A model generated the notes under the pieces. That model saw only the letters and a program-made list of their open reading frames with translations, searched no databases and was not told where the DNA came from. Shown in pieces: positions 58,901 to 64,000 of a stretch of 64,000 nt of DNA. Numbering within the stretch: position 1 is the stretch's first letter; every line of letters begins with the position of its first letter. The translations under genes were made by a program, and so were the position numbers. The stretch is taken from positions 161,793,718 to 161,857,717 of the forward strand of contig NC_079134.1 in NCBI RefSeq assembly GCF_945859705.1. Reading direction: 5' to 3'. The DNA comes from Episyrphus balteatus. Its lineage: Eukaryota > Arthropoda > Insecta > Diptera > Syrphidae.

Positions 58901-59584
58901 AAAATTCATATTTTGAAATGCAGAGATATAAAAAAAAATCGAATGACGTTTTTCAAATTGTCAAAAAAAAAAATTCCCCTACTTATAATCACTACTTTGT
59001 CAAAGGTCTACCTTGTGTTTAAGTTTTAGAAAACCATTAATAGCTTGGTTTTGAAATTTTTTAGAATTTTTTCAATACCATTGTCAATTTTGCAATAAAT
59101 GTATCTATTGATTAAAAAAAATCATCTATTTACATTGTCGTGTTTAGAAAATATCCCATTTTTTGAATTTTGGTTTTGCCCCTATTTACCCTATTAAAAG
59201 ATGGAATTTTTTAAAATCCTTCAAATGTATTTAACTTTAGGTTATTATCTTTCAAATAAGCTATAAAAGATTTTTGTATCTCTAATAGTTTATTTTAAAT
59301 TTTTAATTGAAATTTTTGCCGTGCGAAAGTGCGAGAGTGGAACGGCAGAAAATGGCGTCACTTTGGTGGCTGCCATGGGTCATCGATTTATAAGATCATA
59401 AGTATGAAATTTATGAGGGTCAATACAAATGATCTGGTTTTGATTACGCGAAAATCTGAAAATATCGGAACTTTCTCTACAATATAAAAGCATCATTACC
59501 TCAGTGATCTGGGTTACAAGGCATTCGATCTACAGCAAAGATTTTATTGGTTGTTTTGGCTAAGTGATTTCAGTATTGGATCAT
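55977..59584. other. AT-rich non-coding DNA with degenerate 180-bp tandem copies
   Basis: Between about 57,950 and 58,310 two imperfect copies share AACCTA(C/T)AA, ATTTTATA and AAAGCTTAT, then a TAGAATTTTTT motif. A third diverged copy lies near 58,720-58,840. TGGTGGCTG occurs in both 58,350 and 59,365 contexts. No gene seen. Confidence 0.4.
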
Positions 59585-59830
59585 AGAAAATTAAAATAAA
59601 TTTTCATAGTTAACATCGGGATAACTATTTTAAATATCGAAGTATTTTCCAAATTAGCTATTCAATAGTCAATTTGTTTAAAATACATAGTTAGAAATGA
59701 CTTAGTGACGTAATTACTACGGAATAGTCAATTTTAACTATTTTAATCGTTATATTTAACTATATTGTTTCGGCATGTGACTATTATAATAGTCATTTTT
59801 AACTATTTTTTAACTATTTTCTTTTCAAAA
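59585..59830. mobile_element. Decayed MITE with internal TAGT/ACTA palindromes
   Basis: Contains ATCGGGATAACTATTTTAA, AATAGTCATTTTTAACTATT and similar words shared with the 9453-9687 element. Its ends are too eroded to fix the boundaries. Confidence 0.45.
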
Positions 59831-60145
59831 ACAGTTATTCACAAAATTTCATTGATAAATTTGATTCTATACAAAAGGGTTATAAAATAACTTTTTTTTT
59901 CTCTGATTGTAAACATCTTCAATTTGAGACATGGGAATTATTTAATAACTTAAAATGAAATACATAACTTATTTCATTCGATGTGGAGTACAAAAGTTCA
60001 CATTTTTAAAACTTTATAATGAAGGTTTATCAAGAGGTAAAAAAAAAAATTGGTTGAAAATCATTAAAAAACAATCGCGTCGTCTTTATTGTCAAGTTAT
60101 TTAGAACAAGTACGAGCGACCAAATCTTGCACTTAATCATAAAAA

Positions 60146-60862
60146 AATAAAATGCACGACAGGGTCGCACGTACTTGCTCTTGTAGTTACAGTATCCTTA
60201 TCTTAAATATTTATTGGAAATTTAAGATTTTGTTTAGTGTCGAGAAAAAAAAATAAAAAAAAAAAAATAAAAAGTTAAAAGTTTAAATTAAAAAGTTTTT
60301 TTTTTTCAAAAATGTTTAAAAATTTTTTTACATTTTATACTTCAAAGTGATGTACAGACATCAGTTTTTAATAAAATTGACTTATGCTTTGATGAAATAT
60401 ATGAACTTAAAAAATATGTCAATTTTTGAAAAACGGCAACGCCATATTTCCGTTCTCCGCATTTTTTGAGAAAAACTAAAAACGCAGGTTTGTTAGAATC
60501 AATAAGTCTTTTACGTATACCAAATTTAATCAAAATCGTTAGAGCCGTTTTCAAGAAAATTGCAATACCTGGAAAACGTTATATGGGAGATATGCGTTAA
60601 AAAGGAGATATTAAAAAAATAAAAAAAACAGACCTAGGAAATTACCCAAAAATCATCTGTACCAAGTTTCAAGCAAATCCATCCATCCATTTAGGCCCTA
60701 GCTCGATGTACAGATGGACGCACAGACGCACAGACGCACAGACCGACGGACGGCATGACGAAAACTACTTTTTTGATCTTCTCCATCATCGTAATGTTGG
60801 TTTTGATTAAAACCTCAAATTTTTTTTTCTACACGAAACCAATACTTGCCCTATAGAGCAAG
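60146..60862 (-). mobile_element. GTCY-microsatellite element, copy C (inverted)
   Basis: Reverse orientation relative to copies A and B: terminal AATGCACGACAGGGTCGC and GTACTTGCTC, CGTTAGAGCCGTTTTC, a degenerate GACR tract (60,715-60,755), CATCGTAATGTTGG and finally TTGCCCTATAGAGCAAG. Confidence 0.65.
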
Positions 60863-61938
60863 TAAAAAATATATCATGTTTTTCTCTCAATTCTGCTAAG
60901 TGCGTTTTTTTCTTGTTAAGTTCTAAAAATTACCATAAAAACTATTCATTTACCTAACCTTACCTATAAAAAAGAAACAACAAAAAAGATAAAATCTTGT
61001 AGTCAAGAAACTGTTTACCATTGATCTGGGATCCAATTAAGGATTCATATAGCAAAATGTTGTTAAGTGAATGCCGACACTTAACATTTTTTCCAGTCTT
61101 TTGAATCTGGTTTATCGATCATTTGTATAGGCAAAGTCTTTGAATAGAGATCAATGTGCATCCAATTGAAATGATTATAAATTCACTCTCGAAGCAAAAG
61201 ATCTCGGCGGGATGATGGCAAAAGTATCAGCGTGCGAATAGAATATATAGGATCAAATAGAAAATCTCCGCATGGGTCTTTCATATCTCTTATGGGAAAA
61301 TTTATTCATTCGGATCTGTTGATGTTGGTATATTCTATAACTATAACTGAAAAATTACGTGCGAAGAAACATCTCACATCTGCCAGGTTGTGTTGTATTG
61401 AGCTTGTTTTTTTGAGATTTTATGCAAATCACAATGATGTTAGGTAAAGGAAAAGGCGGCATCAAAAGAACTAGCCCACATGAATTCAATTTCCACGACA
61501 TAATACGCATATTTATGTTAAATTTTATTTAAAACACTTTGGTTCGATTCTTTCCAGATCTCACGGGTATAGATGCGAATAAATCATAAAGCTGTTAAAA
61601 GATAGATGCAAACTGAACTACCAACGACGCAGATGTTCTTTGGTCTAGACACAATTTTGTTTTTGCTAGTATGTAAAATATCTGGTTATTTAATTGGTGC
61701 ACAGTATTGTTCGGGAGAAATTTCAAAATTCTTCAGATCGATTCAAGTTGAACCAAAAAGTTAAAATTAAAACATTTAATTTGACTAATAGTGTCAGAAG
61801 ACCTTTAAAACGGAATAGGGGACAAAATGGGGAGTTAGGGAATTCCTGCAATCGATATACATTATGTAACATTATGTAATAAGCAGTATAACGAGCCACT
61901 AAGCAAAATGCTTTCTTTGAGATATATTTTTCAGTTGA
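60863..61938. other. Non-coding sequence, nothing recognised
   Basis: Short open frames only, with no domain, splice or repeat evidence. Confidence 0.4.
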
Positions 61939-61940
61939 TA

Positions 61941-62617
61941 CACCGAAAAAAAAACCAATATCAATTTAACATTTTTTAAATATCAAATTAACATTTTTTA
62001 AATATCAGCCAAAAATGCTCTATAAAATGTGTTTTATGATATTTAAAATGTTAAAACAATATTTTTATTATCAGGATGATATTTAAATGTCACATTTTGG
62101 AATTTTTTTTGATATTTTATTATCATTTTTTCATATCAATTTCTCATTCCAAATTATTGAAAAATATTAATTAAAAAATTCTTAATGTGTACTAATTTAA
62201 AGGCGCTTTGTGTTTTTTCGAAGTAAAATGTATGATTTACTGAGAAAATTTGATCGGCACTAAGATTTTACTTCACATAGTTTGGGAGAAAATAACAAAA
62301 CAATTATATCACCTATAATAGAAAAAATAATATCACCATTAATTTGTAAAGAATATTCCCTTTCAGTAATGTTTTGAAAAAAAGAAAGAAAATTCTTAAA
62401 ATAATAAAAATAATAAAAATGAAAAGGAAAAAAATAGGTTTCATTATAATAAACTAAAACGTAAAATCTAGTCAACATTGATATTTTAATTGTCAAAGTG
62501 AAATTTTCACTATCCCACCTGAAATTAAAAAATGTCAAAATGATATGATAAAATATCAAGATTGATATTTAATTGTTGGACGACTTTTGTCGTTATTATC
62601 AAATTTTTTTTTCCGTG
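61941..62617. mobile_element. 677-bp TA-flanked MITE
   Basis: Flanked by TA, with ends CACCGAAAAAAAAA and TTTTTTTTTCCGTG. The interior is full of GATATT/AATATC words that pair across the element (for example AATATCA near 62,000 and TGATATTTAATTG near 62,560). A TA target suggests Tc1/mariner, but no transposase is present. The open frame at 62260-62559 lies wholly within it. Confidence 0.6.
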
Positions 62618-63435
62618 TAGTATAGTTTATCATCATTTTCAAGACTTTGAATACTGAGCAATATTGAGCAGTTTCAAGGCTTTCGAAGTTAAAAACACTT
62701 TCATTCAAAATAAAAAAAAAAAAATAGGTTCTGGCTTCAATAAAGTTTTCCTCTTAGGTCTAAAAGTTTTAACTTTTTAAACAGCTATACTTTAAAGAAG
62801 CTTAGAAGTGTTTCAAGAAGTTTTAGCAAACTTAGATAGACTTCGATAAGTGAGCTTAGAGAAATTAGATGCCTCAGGAATTTCTGAAAGAATTTTTCAA
62901 GAGCTTCTTAGAAGCTTAAAAACATAAATTAAAGAGAAGCAAAGAGGTCAGACATTTCAAACACTTTGTTTTTGTTATTCTAGTCAAAAATATGCACCTC
63001 AAAAGCTACTTATTTGATAATAAGTCTTATTATGAGAGTTTTTTGAAATACAGGGCTTGAAAAATAAGACAAACCGTAACTGACTTGGCTTTTTTTTTAA
63101 ATAGGGCTCGTGGTATCTTCACACTGTACCTGCATGAAAAACTTTTAATCAAAAAATCCTACCTAAGCCCAGCTTAAGATAAACCCATTTGCCTATACTT
63201 ACCTGAACTTTAAAACTAACTTCATCTTCTATTTCTATCCTGTTTTCATCCCACTTAATAATTATGACAGGAGAACAAATTAATATATTAATTTATCATA
63301 CCCACTAGCTTATGCGGAAAAATAAATTGACATTTTTTGATTCGGAAATGAAGTATTAAGTTATTAATAAGATGAAACTGAAGGCTTTGTCATGTTAGCA
63401 ATCATCTTGAATTGTATTCAATGTGGATGACAACA

Positions 63436-63460
63436 CACACACACACAACACAACAATCTG
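63436..63460. repeat. (AC)n simple repeat
   Basis: Short AC-dinucleotide run with interruptions. Confidence 0.7.
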
Positions 63461-63522
63461 TCGAAAAATTACTTTCAAGTTCGTTAATTAAATTGATTCA
63501 GATTGTAAATCATTTACAGTAG

Positions 63523-63711
63523 TTGCCTTGTAAAAGCGTGGTAACTGGCAAAAAAACACCAGCAGCAGCAACAGCAGCTGTAAATGCAGCAGCTTCAACA
63601 AGCAGGCGTTTTACAATGATACACGATCAACTACTGGGAGTTTGGACAACTTTAGGGGCAGTGCTGATGGAAATGTTACTTGCAAGGATTATTTTTCTTT
63701 TGCCAGCATAA
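63523..63711 (+). CDS. Possible third exon with hydrophobic C-terminus
   Basis: Follows CATTTACAGTAG, a tandem CAG-TAG acceptor. If the second acceptor is used, phase 0 continues from the donor at 55955 and gives LPCKSVVTGKK, an Ala-rich run, then a hydrophobic end (LLGVWTTLGAVLMEMLL to IIFLLPA) and a stop. If the first is used, the exon opens with an in-frame TAG. Linkage to the 46774 and 55763 segments rests on phase alone. It may be a chance frame. Confidence 0.28.
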   Translation: MPCKSVVTGKKTPAAATAAVNAAASTSRRFTMIHDQLLGVWTTLGAVLMEMLLARIIFLLPA

Positions 63712-64000
63712 TTTATAATAGAATTGTTGAACGTGGGCTATTAGTTTTAAGTCGAGTCTCGAGTCATATCTAATGTGGGACTTAAAATATGCATTCAAAC
63801 AGGAGGACATGGAATATGAACTAGTTTTTTCTTTATACGATGGACCTTTTTGAACAAGTGGAATAACAAGTGATTTAAGTTTAGGTTGCGTGTGTATAAA
63901 TGTATATCTGCCTACGCAGATTGCTTTTTCTCATGGCATGAATATTAAAATTTATGATCAACAACATGCATGGAAGTTGGAAGATGAAACTGGCTTAAGT

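Noticed and set aside
1..64000. tRNA, rRNA or other structured RNA genes
   Set aside because: I scanned for tRNA-like A and B boxes and rRNA words by eye and saw none; a dedicated search was not possible.

Overview
The window is AT-rich, intron-rich, repeat-laden nuclear DNA from an insect, most likely a brachyceran (higher) fly. The evidence is two odorant receptor genes of the Drosophila Or49b type, a USP31/43-type ubiquitin protease with insect-like introns, TATA boxes and one good Drosophila-type initiator, and many dipteran transposon families (mariner, Tc1, Foldback/MULE, Harbinger and piggyBac MITEs, GTCY-microsatellite elements, non-LTR retrotransposons). I saw no bacterial, plasmid or CRISPR features.

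Region 1-19,100 is probably the long first intron and 5' flank of the protease gene. It holds a deleted mariner (1.7-2.5 kb), a striking Foldback element with 154-bp internal tandem repeats and a 9-bp target duplication (3.2-5.8 kb), a MITE cluster (9.1-9.7 kb), a possible small antisense membrane-protein gene (10.2-10.7 kb), further MITEs, and a 1.6-kb Tc1-derived giant palindrome (16.4-18.0 kb). Region 19,105-32,319 carries six coding exons of the protease, complete from the catalytic Cys box to the stop codon. The start codon is not in a recognisable exon here. A very AT-rich 3' flank follows, broken by a retrotransposon scrap at 33.5-33.8 kb.

Region 35,690-42,940 holds two divergently oriented paralogues related to Or49b. 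The minus-strand gene (seven exons, 371 aa) is intact. The plus-strand gene has the same exon plan but a net frameshift in exon 4. The 4 kb between them contains a GTCY-microsatellite element and a Harbinger-type MITE.

Region 43,000-64,000 is mostly repeats: a second GTCY element, a 5'-truncated LINE with an intact 735-codon reverse transcriptase frame, a near-perfect 341-bp hairpin, a 147-bp tandem array, a 152-bp perfect-TIR MITE, a third GTCY element and a 677-bp TA-flanked MITE. Three phase-compatible open segments (46.8, 55.8 and 63.5 kb) may be exons of an unrecognised secreted or membrane protein gene, with the LINE sitting just inside its first intron. All exon models come from reading splice signals and homology by eye, with no transcript evidence.
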